NCBI GenBank assembly: GCA_021774195.1
Contig: JAJFJJ010000047.1
Span: 1-64,000, forward strand
DNA: 64,000 bases
Reading direction: 5' to 3'
Origin: Nitrosomonas sp.
GTDB taxonomy: Bacteria; Pseudomonadota; Gammaproteobacteria; Burkholderiales; Nitrosomonadaceae
Position 1 is the stretch's first letter, and the number at the start of each line of letters is the position of its first letter. The translations under genes and the position numbers were made by a program. Under the pieces are notes generated by a model. It did no database searches. It saw only the letters and a list, made by a program, of their open reading frames with translations, and had not been told where the DNA came from. Below, piece after piece: positions 34,549 through 43,542 of this stretch.

Positions 34549-36624
34549 ATGATTCCAGAAATTGGTAATTTCGCTTTAATTCTCGCGCTCCTTTTGGCTT
34601 CAATACAGGGCACGATGCCTATTATTGGTGCTGCGCGTGGAAATCCTTCCTGGATGGCGCTGGCTCGACCAGTGGTCCAAGGGCAGTTCGTATTTGTATT
34701 AATTGCTTTTTGTTGCTTAGCGTATTCCTTTGTGACAAGCGATTTTTCTGTACTCAATGTGGCCACTAATTCGAATACCGAGTTGCCACTTCAATATAAA
34801 ATCGCAGCAACATGGGGATCGCATGAAGGATCATTATTGTTGTGGGTATTGATGTTGGCGGGCTGGTCAATTGCTGTGAGTGTTTTTAGCAAGCAATTGC
34901 CGGATGAGATGGTCGCCCGTGTGTTAGGTGTATTAGGACTAATTAGTGTGGGATTCTTGTTGTTCATGCTATTTACTTCAAACCCATTTGACCGTCTTTT
35001 GCCTGCAGCGATGGAAGGTAGTGATTTGAATCCTTTATTGCAAGATCCTGGTATGGTGATTCATCCACCGATGCTCTATATGGGTTATGTCGGTTTCTCA
35101 GTGGCTTTTGCGTTTGCTATTGCAGCGTTACTGAGTGGCAAACTAGACGCCACCTGGGCACGTTGGTCAAGACCATGGACAACAGTTGCTTGGGCGTTTC
35201 TGACAATTGGTATTATGCTAGGAAGTTGGTGGGCGTATTATGAATTAGGTTGGGGTGGCTGGTGGTTTTGGGATCCTGTTGAGAATGCTTCATTTATGCC
35301 TTGGTTAGTCGGAACAGCACTGGTTCATTCGTTAGCTGTTACAGAGAAGCGCGGCAGCTTTAAGAGCTGGACTGTTTTATTAGCTATTTGTACTTTTGCA
35401 TTATGTTTATTGGGTACATTCTTGGTTCGTTCAGGTGTTTTAACATCCGTTCATGCATTTGCAACAGATCCTGAGCGCGGTATCTTTATTTTAGGATTCT
35501 TGTTTGTGGTGGTGACACTTTCATTATTACTATTTGCATGGCGAGCGCCTAAAGTTGGATTGGGCGGCAAATTTGATTTGTTGTCACGCGAGTCATTGTT
35601 ATTGGCAAATAATATTTTATTGCTGGTTGCTGCAGGTAGCGTCATGCTTGGCACACTTTATCCTTTAATTATTGATTCACTGGATCTTGGAAAACTGTCT
35701 GTTGGACCTCCGTACTTTGAAGCGGTGTTTGTTCCTATTATGACACCGGCAATTTTCCTGATGGGAATCGGACCAATTTCAAGATGGAAGCAAATGAGTT
35801 TGCCGACGCTGGCGGTACGTTTACGTTGGGCATTTGCGGTTAGCCTAATTTCGGCATTGATTGCGCCATATTACATGGGTGAATGGAAGCCACTGGTTAG
35901 CTTTGGTTTGTTAATGGCTTTCTGGGTGATTGTTAGTATTTTGGTAAACTTAAAATATCGTTTGAGCAATAGTGGTCAGGGTAATATTTTTGCTAAGTTG
36001 GCTAGACAGTCTAAAAGCTACTACGGTATGCATTGTGCCCATCTTGGGGTGGCAGTATTTATCATCGGTGTAACGCTGGTGAACGGCTATGAAACAGAAC
36101 AAGATGTACGCATGGATATTGGCAGTAAAGTTGATGTTGGCGGCTATACCTTCCAGTTTAATGGTGTCAGTGATTATGTTGGTCCAAATTATCAAGGAAT
36201 ACGTGGTGATATTGGGGTCTTTAATAAAGACGGTGAATTTTTGCGTACCTTGGAACCTGAGAAACGGACCTATAATGCATCTGGCATGTCAATGACTGAA
36301 GCCGCTATTGATACCGGGATTTTCCGTGATCTTTATGTTGCTTTGGGTGAGCCATTATCGAATGACGCTTGGGTTGTCCGTGCTTATCATAAACCATTTG
36401 TGGATTGGATCTGGTTTGGTTGTGTGCTGATGGTGATTGGCGGTTTCTTGGCTGTGTCTGATCGTCGTTATCGTTTGAAAATTCGTAAGAAAGATAAGGT
36501 GGTTACGAAGAAAGAAGATGATAAAGATGAGAAAACAAAAGAAACTGCTGATGCTGAAGAAGCGCCAGTTACTGCTGCAGTGAGTAGTGACCCAGCGCTA
36601 GCAACGGAAACGAGGAAAGTATAA
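34549..36624 (+). CDS. ccmF: Heme lyase CcmF
   Basis: AATWGSHEGSLLLWVLML; WWAYYELGWGGWWFWDPVENASFMPW. Confidence 0.97.
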   Translation: MIPEIGNFALILALLLASIQGTMPIIGAARGNPSWMALARPVVQGQFVFVLIAFCCLAYSFVTSDFSVLNVATNSNTELPLQYKIAATWGSHEGSLLLWVLMLAGWSIAVSVFSKQLPDEMVARVLGVLGLISVGFLLFMLFTSNPFDRLLPAAMEGSDLNPLLQDPGMVIHPPMLYMGYVGFSVAFAFAIAALLSGKLDATWARWSRPWTTVAWAFLTIGIMLGSWWAYYELGWGGWWFWDPVENASFMPWLVGTALVHSLAVTEKRGSFKSWTVLLAICTFALCLLGTFLVRSGVLTSVHAFATDPERGIFILGFLFVVVTLSLLLFAWRAPKVGLGGKFDLLSRESLLLANNILLLVAAGSVMLGTLYPLIIDSLDLGKLSVGPPYFEAVFVPIMTPAIFLMGIGPISRWKQMSLPTLAVRLRWAFAVSLISALIAPYYMGEWKPLVSFGLLMAFWVIVSILVNLKYRLSNSGQGNIFAKLARQSKSYYGMHCAHLGVAVFIIGVTLVNGYETEQDVRMDIGSKVDVGGYTFQFNGVSDYVGPNYQGIRGDIGVFNKDGEFLRTLEPEKRTYNASGMSMTEAAIDTGIFRDLYVALGEPLSNDAWVVRAYHKPFVDWIWFGCVLMVIGGFLAVSDRRYRLKIRKKDKVVTKKEDDKDEKTKETADAEEAPVTAAVSSDPALATETRKV

Positions 36625-37151
36625 TGAAATATTTAATGCCATTGATCGCGTTTATGGTTCTGGCAATATTTTTATTTGCTGGCCTCTCATTAAACCCGCG
36701 CCAGGTACCATCGCCATTGATTGACAAACCGGCACCTGAGTTCGAGCTTAATCACTTACATGAACCAGAGAAGGTTTTTTCGTCAGCAGATAACATCGGC
36801 AAAGTTTGGTTGCTGAATGTTTGGGCATCTTGGTGTGTCGCTTGTCGTGATGAGCATCCGTTGTTGGTGCAGTTGGCGAACTCCGGTTTAGTACCTGTGT
36901 ATGGTTTGAACTATAAAGATGAGGATACCGTAGCCATGCAATGGCTAAGACAATATGGTGATCCGTATGAAGTTAGTGTCGTTGATGCAGAAGGAAGAGT
37001 TGGGATTAATTATGGTGTTTATGGTGTTCCTGAGACTTATGTGATTGATAAACAGGGCATTATAAGGCATAAGCAAATTGGTCCGGTAACGGTTAAATCG
37101 ATGGAAGATACCATTATTCCGCTAATCATTGAATTACAGAGGCAAACATAA
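36624..37151 (+). CDS. ccmG: Thiol:disulfide interchange protein CcmG/DsbE
   Basis: LLNVWASWCVACRDEHPLL; ccm cluster. Confidence 0.94.
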   Translation: MKYLMPLIAFMVLAIFLFAGLSLNPRQVPSPLIDKPAPEFELNHLHEPEKVFSSADNIGKVWLLNVWASWCVACRDEHPLLVQLANSGLVPVYGLNYKDEDTVAMQWLRQYGDPYEVSVVDAEGRVGINYGVYGVPETYVIDKQGIIRHKQIGPVTVKSMEDTIIPLIIELQRQT

Positions 37152-37678
37152 TGGGGCCAATCATGCATCAATATCATAATATTGCTAAATCTCAGCATAT
37201 CAATAAAGTATGTCGATTAATCATTCTTCTTTTGATTTTGCTGATGAGTCCCGGTTTATCTTGGTCAAAACAAGCGATACCCATGGCGGAAGACCCTGAA
37301 GTCGAGAAACGAATGCTAGCGCTGACCGAAGATTTGCGGTGTTTGGTTTGTCAGAATGAGTCGATTGCAGATTCACGTGCTGACTTTTCTAATGACATTC
37401 GTCGGGAAATTCGAGAGCAAATCCAAGCGAATAAGACGGATAAGGAAATCATTGAATTCTTGGTTGATCGATATGGCGATTTTGTACTTTACAATCCGCC
37501 TATGAAACCGACGACGATACTTTTGTGGTTTGGTCCGCTTATTCTGTTTATCGTTGCGGTATGGTCCTTAATTGCTTATCTCAGAAGCCGAAGCCGTCGT
37601 GTACAGATTGAAGAAATCACATTATCGGAAGCGCAGCAAAAAAAAGCTGAGGCGCTACTGAATGAAGAAAACAAATAA
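37151..37678 (+). CDS. ccmH: Cytochrome c maturation protein CcmH
   Basis: LRCLVCQNESIADSRADFSNDIRREI. Confidence 0.95.
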   Translation: MGPIMHQYHNIAKSQHINKVCRLIILLLILLMSPGLSWSKQAIPMAEDPEVEKRMLALTEDLRCLVCQNESIADSRADFSNDIRREIREQIQANKTDKEIIEFLVDRYGDFVLYNPPMKPTTILLWFGPLILFIVAVWSLIAYLRSRSRRVQIEEITLSEAQQKKAEALLNEENK

Positions 37679-37693
37679 ATAAGGTTATAACGT

Positions 37694-39049
37694 ATGACGT
37701 CATTCTGGATTATTTCTGGTATTTTTATCGTAACCGCTCTGTTATTTATTGTTCCCACATTGTTGAGAAATAGAGATAACCAAGCAGAAGGTGTTGATCA
37801 TGATTCGGTTAATATCACTGTATATCGTGATCAATTAGCTGAGCTTGAAAAAGATCTGCAAAACGATATCCTGACCCAGGAACAGTACGATAAAAGTAAA
37901 CAAGAGCTTCAGCAGCGTATGCTGATAGATGTTCCTGAAAGTGAGGATAAAGCCATCAAAAAGACTAAGAAAATTTATAATATTGCAATGTCAACGGTAA
38001 TCACATTGACATTTCCTTTAGCAGCTGTATACCTATATTTGGAGATCGGTGATACGCGAGGGCTACTGCCACAAGCGCAGTTAGCAAATGCGACACAAAT
38101 GCATCAATCTGGTGGTAATACTTCATCGTCATCGCCAGATGGTCATGATAATTTTGCTTCAGTTGTTGATAATCTGATTGTAAGGCTGAACGAAAACCCT
38201 GAGGATATTGAAGGTTGGGTGATGTTAGGGCGCACCTATGCCATTATGGGTCGTTATAATGAAGCCAGTAATACTTACCAGAAATTAACTGAACTGGTCC
38301 CGGATAATCCACAGATTTTAAGTGATTATGCCGATGTTCTGGCAATGAAGAACCAGGGTAGTTTGAATGGTCAGCCAATGGAGCTAATAAAGCAAGCGTT
38401 GGCAATTGATCCAGAATACCCAAAAGCATTAGCATTGGCTGGGACCGCAGAATTCGAACAGAGAAGGTTTGAACAGGCTGCTGAATATTGGGAACAACTG
38501 TTGGCGGTTATTCCTGATGATTCTCAATTGGCCCAATCGGTTACTGAGAGTATCGCTGAAGCTAAATCTTTGGCATCTGGAGAAATTCAAATGTCACCGC
38601 CGGTTCAACAAGCTGTTGCTCAAGAGCCTACTGCCGTGCAAGAATCAGAACAAGTTGCAGTAGAATCAAGCGAACAAGTTGCTGTAGTTGAAGATGGGCC
38701 GGCAACCCTTTCAATTAGCGGCCAAGTCTCTATCAGTGGCATCATGATTTCGAAGGCCTTACCTGAGGATACGCTATTTATTTATGCGCGTGCTGCGACA
38801 GGCCCAAGAATGCCGTTGGCTATTTTACAAATGAAAGTTAGTGATTTGCCAGCCACGTTTACTTTGACTGATGAAATGGCCATGACGCCAGCAATGAAAT
38901 TGTCCAGTTTTCCTGAAGTCATTGTTGAAGCTAGAGTGACCAAGTCTGGTCAGGCGGTTCCGACCAGTGGTGATTTGCAAGGTTTTAGTGAGCCGGTTAA
39001 GGTTGGTGATAATAATATTTCGATTGTTATTGATCGGCAAATTCCATAG
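37694..39049 (+). CDS. ccmI: Cytochrome c biogenesis protein CcmI (TPR)
   Basis: N-terminal TM, VYRDQLAELEKDL, TPR region, position after ccmH. Confidence 0.9.
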   Translation: MTSFWIISGIFIVTALLFIVPTLLRNRDNQAEGVDHDSVNITVYRDQLAELEKDLQNDILTQEQYDKSKQELQQRMLIDVPESEDKAIKKTKKIYNIAMSTVITLTFPLAAVYLYLEIGDTRGLLPQAQLANATQMHQSGGNTSSSSPDGHDNFASVVDNLIVRLNENPEDIEGWVMLGRTYAIMGRYNEASNTYQKLTELVPDNPQILSDYADVLAMKNQGSLNGQPMELIKQALAIDPEYPKALALAGTAEFEQRRFEQAAEYWEQLLAVIPDDSQLAQSVTESIAEAKSLASGEIQMSPPVQQAVAQEPTAVQESEQVAVESSEQVAVVEDGPATLSISGQVSISGIMISKALPEDTLFIYARAATGPRMPLAILQMKVSDLPATFTLTDEMAMTPAMKLSSFPEVIVEARVTKSGQAVPTSGDLQGFSEPVKVGDNNISIVIDRQIP

Positions 39050-39149
39050 TGTTATTTCTGGAAGAGGGGTTTATGTAGTAATACTGTTACATGAATTCCT
39101 CTTTAAGAATTACAGAAAACCAGTACTAACTCATACTATTAATAATTTG

Positions 39150-39611
39150 ATGCTTACACTTGATCATTCTGTTACAAATTTCTCATTGCCTTCAACGGGC
39201 GATAAATCCTTTTCCTTATCAAGTATCGCTGGTAAGAAGCTTGTTATCTATTTCTATCCTAAAGACAATACCCCGGGTTGTACCACTGAGGGGCAAGACT
39301 TTAGAGATAATTTTAAGGTTTTTTCAGATTTAAACTGTATGATCGTAGGTGTTTCTCGTGATAGTTTAAAGTCACACGAAAGCTTCAAGGAGAAAATGCA
39401 ATTTCCGTTTGAATTGCTAAGCGATGAGGATGAGACAGTTTGTAAGTTATTTGATGTGATTAAAATGAAAAATATGTACGGTAAGCAAGTTCGTGGCATT
39501 GAGCGTAGTACTTTTGTGTTGGATTCGGGAGGTGTGTTACGTAAGGAATGGCGTAAAGTTAAAGTGCCTGGTCACGTACTAGAAGTACTCGAATTTGTTA
39601 AAATGCTGTAG
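39150..39611 (+). CDS. bcp: Peroxiredoxin, Bcp/PrxQ family
   Basis: LVIYFYPKDNTPGCTTEGQDFRDN; ATG at 39150 preferred over 38967. Confidence 0.92.
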   Translation: MLTLDHSVTNFSLPSTGDKSFSLSSIAGKKLVIYFYPKDNTPGCTTEGQDFRDNFKVFSDLNCMIVGVSRDSLKSHESFKEKMQFPFELLSDEDETVCKLFDVIKMKNMYGKQVRGIERSTFVLDSGGVLRKEWRKVKVPGHVLEVLEFVKML

Positions 39612-39762
39612 CAGATCAAGCCAAGTAAATATTTCCTAATGGTGATCTGAAGCCAGTCCTTTACTCTAATAGATATGTAGGCTACGAATCTAGACCTGGC
39701 CCTCCTACGGAGTACTAAAGCAATAGACCGCGCGGAATACTGTCTTGGCAACGGATTGATTC

Positions 39763-40602
39763 CTATAAAACCGATTTGTTTTTCTCCGAAACTCTTTTAT
39801 AAACTTCTGTCATCACATCGACAAAGGAGTGATCCAGGTCCCAGAAATGTGGATAGTCACCTTGTTTTCTGATCAATGCAGCGGAAATTGGTGTGTTGGA
39901 TGTACTCCCCTCCGATTGAAGTGGGGGCATATGCTAGAATTGTTTGATGGTGATGTTTTGGTGGGTATGATAATTTGGTTGAGTATAGCGATGCGCCGAG
40001 TATTCCAATGGCACAGCATCAGGCTGAGTGATTTGTGCCAGGAGTGCTTTTCCCAGCGGTGAATCTGCAAGTATTTGGTGCAGTGTTGATTTATCCATGC
40101 CACGCAGTTCAAATAATAGCAATGGATCACGATCAAGTAGAGAGGCAACTTTATAATAGGTACCGGCAACATGTTTGCATGGGTTTGCCCAGTCGGGGCA
40201 AGAACAGTCGGTTAACAGGTCATCGGTATTATTTCCAGGCAACAAGTTAACGCCATGTTTATCAAACACCTGCTGAATATTGTCGGGCATTTCATTCATT
40301 ATCAGACGTGATAACCAAGCGGCATTATCAGCGATATCTTTGATAATTAATATCCATTTTTCCTGATTAATGGTTTTTAATTTAATCGAGATCTTATATT
40401 TTGGTTCTCTGTGAACATTAAAGTAAGGATTGATGTTGCCGCGTATTTTGGCGCTGATTTCTTTTCCATCAATGCAAAAGTCTAACATTCTGCTTGGCCC
40501 CGCGTATGAGCGGCCTCGACTGAGACGGCCACTGTCTATCCGTTGTTGTAAAGCATCCAGAAATCGTTCGCCCCACCAGGTGCGTGTAATTTTTCGTGCC
40601 AT
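39763..40602 (-). pseudogene. SWIM zinc-finger protein gene interrupted by one in-frame TAG (39934-39936)
   Basis: SWIM-type CSCPDWANPCKH. Frame continues past the TAG as HMPPLQSEGSTSNTPISAALIRKQGDYPHFWDLDHSFVDVMTEVYKRVSEKNKSVL*, ending at 39763. Confidence 0.7.
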
Positions 40603-40603
40603 C

Positions 40604-40715
40604 TTATGCCTCCAAAATAGTATTTTGATTCAGTTGTATCAATGTGCGAAAGGCGTCATTGTCTAGCTCGGTAAGCCAGGATTCATCATTGCCGACAATA
40701 CTTTCTGAGTCTTTG
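40604..40715 (-). pseudogene. C-terminal remnant of a probable SNF2/DEAD-box helicase upstream of the SWIM gene
   Basis: Open frame ...FFKDSESIVGNDESWLTELDNDAFRTLIQLNQNTILEA*; stop immediately before the SWIM start; no helicase body remains. Confidence 0.45.
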
Positions 40716-41399
40716 AAAAAAGCTTTGCAGTTAGATCCTGGGAACAAACAAGCACGTATTAATCTGGCTACTGTATTTGATCGCGTAGGTTTGCATGATG
40801 AAGCAGCAGTGCTGACATTGGCCGTAAATGAGAGTAATGATCAATCTTCTTCAGGTCATTACACGGCACCGGTGCCTGAAAAAGAACCGGTTGTTAATAA
40901 AATAATTGCAAATGATATTTTGCCACAAAAGAATTCTTCAGAAGAAAACCTTGTTCAGGTTGCGCCAAATGTTTATGAATTTAAACAAGATAGAAAAGAC
41001 CCATTAATAGATGTCCTAGTTGAGGAAACTTCAGTTGCATTGAAAAAAGAGCAGACCCAAGTGGTTGCAAAAGCGGGGCAAATTGAGGTTTCGAATGGAA
41101 ATGGTATGACGGGTATGGCAAAGAAGGTATCAGACTTTCTTAGTATAAGTGGTTTTGCTAATGCACGATTAACGAATCATAATACTTTCAATCATTCAAC
41201 GACAGTTATTTTCTATCTGAAAGGAAACCAAACTCAGGCAAATCAATTAAATAAAGTGTTACCAAAGCATGTTGAAATAATTGAAACTGACAAACTGAGT
41301 GGTGATATTCAAGTGAAATTGCTACTTGGGCAAGATTTCTTGCAAGAAGTGGCTTATTTTAATCGCAACCAGGATGGAAAAGTGCTTGTAAGAAGATAA
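40644..41399 (+). CDS. TPR-fragment plus LytR_C-like protein, probably 5'-truncated
   Basis: TPR-like LKKALQLDPGNKQARINLATVFDRVGLHDEAAVLT, then MAKKVSDFLSISGFANARLTNHN...; the first ~24 residues are antisense to the helicase remnant. Confidence 0.5.
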   Translation: MRKASLSSSVSQDSSLPTILSESLKKALQLDPGNKQARINLATVFDRVGLHDEAAVLTLAVNESNDQSSSGHYTAPVPEKEPVVNKIIANDILPQKNSSEENLVQVAPNVYEFKQDRKDPLIDVLVEETSVALKKEQTQVVAKAGQIEVSNGNGMTGMAKKVSDFLSISGFANARLTNHNTFNHSTTVIFYLKGNQTQANQLNKVLPKHVEIIETDKLSGDIQVKLLLGQDFLQEVAYFNRNQDGKVLVRR

Positions 41400-41441
41400 G
41401 CAACATTTGTTATTTGAAAAGTTGCTTATCTGTCTTAAATA

Positions 41442-42884
41442 TTAATTGGCTGCTTTTACAAAATAATTCGCTGCGGCATCGTCAATTGTGTTTGTCGTTA
41501 ACACAGGTTTTTGTTTATGGAAACGCGTGAAATCAATAATTTGATCTACGATATCCCGGGGGTGACTGCCGACTAACGGATTATTCCTCTGGTGATAATA
41601 ATTGTCTATAAAGTATTGCGCGACATTTTCGTCATATTCTATCCCTTCAGAAACACATACTCGTCGGAGTATTTCTTTAAATTCTTCTTCTGTAGAATAT
41701 GGTGCTCTAATCTTATGCCGAATTCGGCGCAGAAAGGCTTCATCGACAAGGTCCATAGGGTCAAGATTTGTGCAGAAGATACTGATTTGATCAAATGGGA
41801 TTTCAAATTTCATCCCGGTATGTAGTGATAAGAAGTCTGTTCCGCGTTCGAGTGGAACAATCCAACGATTAAGCATTTCACGTGGGGACATTTTCTGGCG
41901 ACCAAAGTCATCCAAAATGAAGACCCCGTTGGCCGCTTTCATCTGTATCGGTGCTTCATAAAATTTACTGTTCGGGTCGAATCGCAAATCCATCATATCT
42001 AGCGAAAATTCTCCGCCAACTATGGCCACCGGGCGACGGCATTTTTTCCAGCGAGGATCATGTTTTAGGTTTTCATGCACATCCAGGTATAGACTGTCCT
42101 GGATATCATTTTCAGCTGCAAAATGTATGGCAGGGTCATACAGTCTGATGACTTGACCATTTATTTCTATCGCTTGCGGAATGAAAACGTGACCAGGTAA
42201 TGCGCGCCCTAATGCTTCAGCAATGCTCGATTTTCCAGTTCCGGGTGGGCCATAAAGAAAAATTGAGCGTCCCGAACTGAATGCTGGCCCCAATTGTTTA
42301 ACAAACTGTTCATTGATAACCATATGTTTGAGTGAATGATCAATCCACTCGCTATCAATTTCAATTTGCTGTACATATTGTTGCGCTAAAACACGTGTGT
42401 AATCTTTTAATGGAACTGGTGCTGCGCCAACATAAAGACTGTTATTAAAAGCCGCTTCAGCTCTTTGGCGACCCCGTTGAGTCAGTTCAAAAATTTGTGA
42501 TTCTCGCCCATAGCTTGTGGCAGAGCGAATGGTGACAAGTTGATCGTTTTTTAATAATTCAACCAATTCATCGGAAATGCTGGACGGCACGCAGAGTATT
42601 CTGGTGATCCGATTTAAGGTAAATGTGCCAGCTTCTTGATACGCGGCTTTTAATAATAGATCAGACAGAAATGTTTCATTTAATCCAGTATCGACAATTC
42701 TTAATGGTATTGGCGGTATCGGATGGAGTATTTCACTTAATTGCTCTTTAGTTAGAAAATTAAGTGAGATAAAACTGTCTTCTAGTTTTCCGCCGTTCTG
42801 TTTTTGCGTGGTTATAGCTTGTGCCAACTGGGCTGCTGAAATCAATCCTTCTCGAGCTAGTAACTCACCGATGGGGTTTGCCAT
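41442..42884 (-). CDS. AAA-family ATPase with GspE/MshEN-like N-terminal region
   Basis: MANPIGELLAREGLISAAQLAQAITTQKQNGGKLED; Walker A LYGPPGTGKSSIAEALGRAL; Walker B GVFILDDFG. Confidence 0.8.
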   Translation of the reverse strand: MANPIGELLAREGLISAAQLAQAITTQKQNGGKLEDSFISLNFLTKEQLSEILHPIPPIPLRIVDTGLNETFLSDLLLKAAYQEAGTFTLNRITRILCVPSSISDELVELLKNDQLVTIRSATSYGRESQIFELTQRGRQRAEAAFNNSLYVGAAPVPLKDYTRVLAQQYVQQIEIDSEWIDHSLKHMVINEQFVKQLGPAFSSGRSIFLYGPPGTGKSSIAEALGRALPGHVFIPQAIEINGQVIRLYDPAIHFAAENDIQDSLYLDVHENLKHDPRWKKCRRPVAIVGGEFSLDMMDLRFDPNSKFYEAPIQMKAANGVFILDDFGRQKMSPREMLNRWIVPLERGTDFLSLHTGMKFEIPFDQISIFCTNLDPMDLVDEAFLRRIRHKIRAPYSTEEEFKEILRRVCVSEGIEYDENVAQYFIDNYYHQRNNPLVGSHPRDIVDQIIDFTRFHKQKPVLTTNTIDDAAANYFVKAAN

Positions 42885-43033
42885 AATGTTTCCTTAGAAT
42901 TCAAATTCAAAAGGGATAGAATCTAGGGCACCTCTATTGCTTTTAATCTGTTAGCTTAGAATATCTTTTTATATATCGGAAGTATTTTGAGGTTATTAAG
43001 ATCAATATTTACAAGGTGCACAATATATAACTT

Positions 43034-43507
43034 TTAATTGTCACTATTTTCTTTTTGACGAAAACTCTCAATGATCAATAATGCGGCGCCAACAAAAATA
43101 GCAGAGTCGGCGATATTGAATGCTGGCCAGTGATAGTCTCCTATATAGAAATCCAGAAAATCAACCACATGCCCCAATGTGATCCGGTCATATAAATTCC
43201 CTATTGCGCCGCCAAGAATTAAACTTAATGAAACACAAAATAGTTTTTCATCCTTGTGTTTATTGAGTAAGTAGGTGATGAATATTGCAGCAAATGCAGC
43301 GATGCCGCTAAGAAACCAGCGTTGCCAACCGGACTGATCACTTAGAAAGCTGAAGGCGGCACCAGAGTTGTAAACCAAAACCAAATTAAAGAAGTCAGTG
43401 ACAGGAATGCGTTGACCAAAAGTCATGGTTGTTTCAACCCAATATTTTGTAGCTAAATCGAAGATTAGGATAACCAGAGCAATGCTCAAGCTTAGTTGTA
43501 GCTTCAT
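43034..43507 (-). CDS. lspA: Lipoprotein signal peptidase
   Basis: FFNLVLVYNSGAAFSFLSD...GGAIGNLYDRITLGHVVDFLDFY...AFNIADSAI. Confidence 0.96.
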   Translation of the reverse strand: MKLQLSLSIALVILIFDLATKYWVETTMTFGQRIPVTDFFNLVLVYNSGAAFSFLSDQSGWQRWFLSGIAAFAAIFITYLLNKHKDEKLFCVSLSLILGGAIGNLYDRITLGHVVDFLDFYIGDYHWPAFNIADSAIFVGAALLIIESFRQKENSDN

Positions 43508-43542
43508 GGTGTGTGCTTACTTACGTTGTAGATGGATAATGA

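Noticed and set aside
39829-40062. 77-aa plus-strand ORF
   Set aside because: Antisense to the SWIM-domain gene and its readthrough tail; no recognisable domain.
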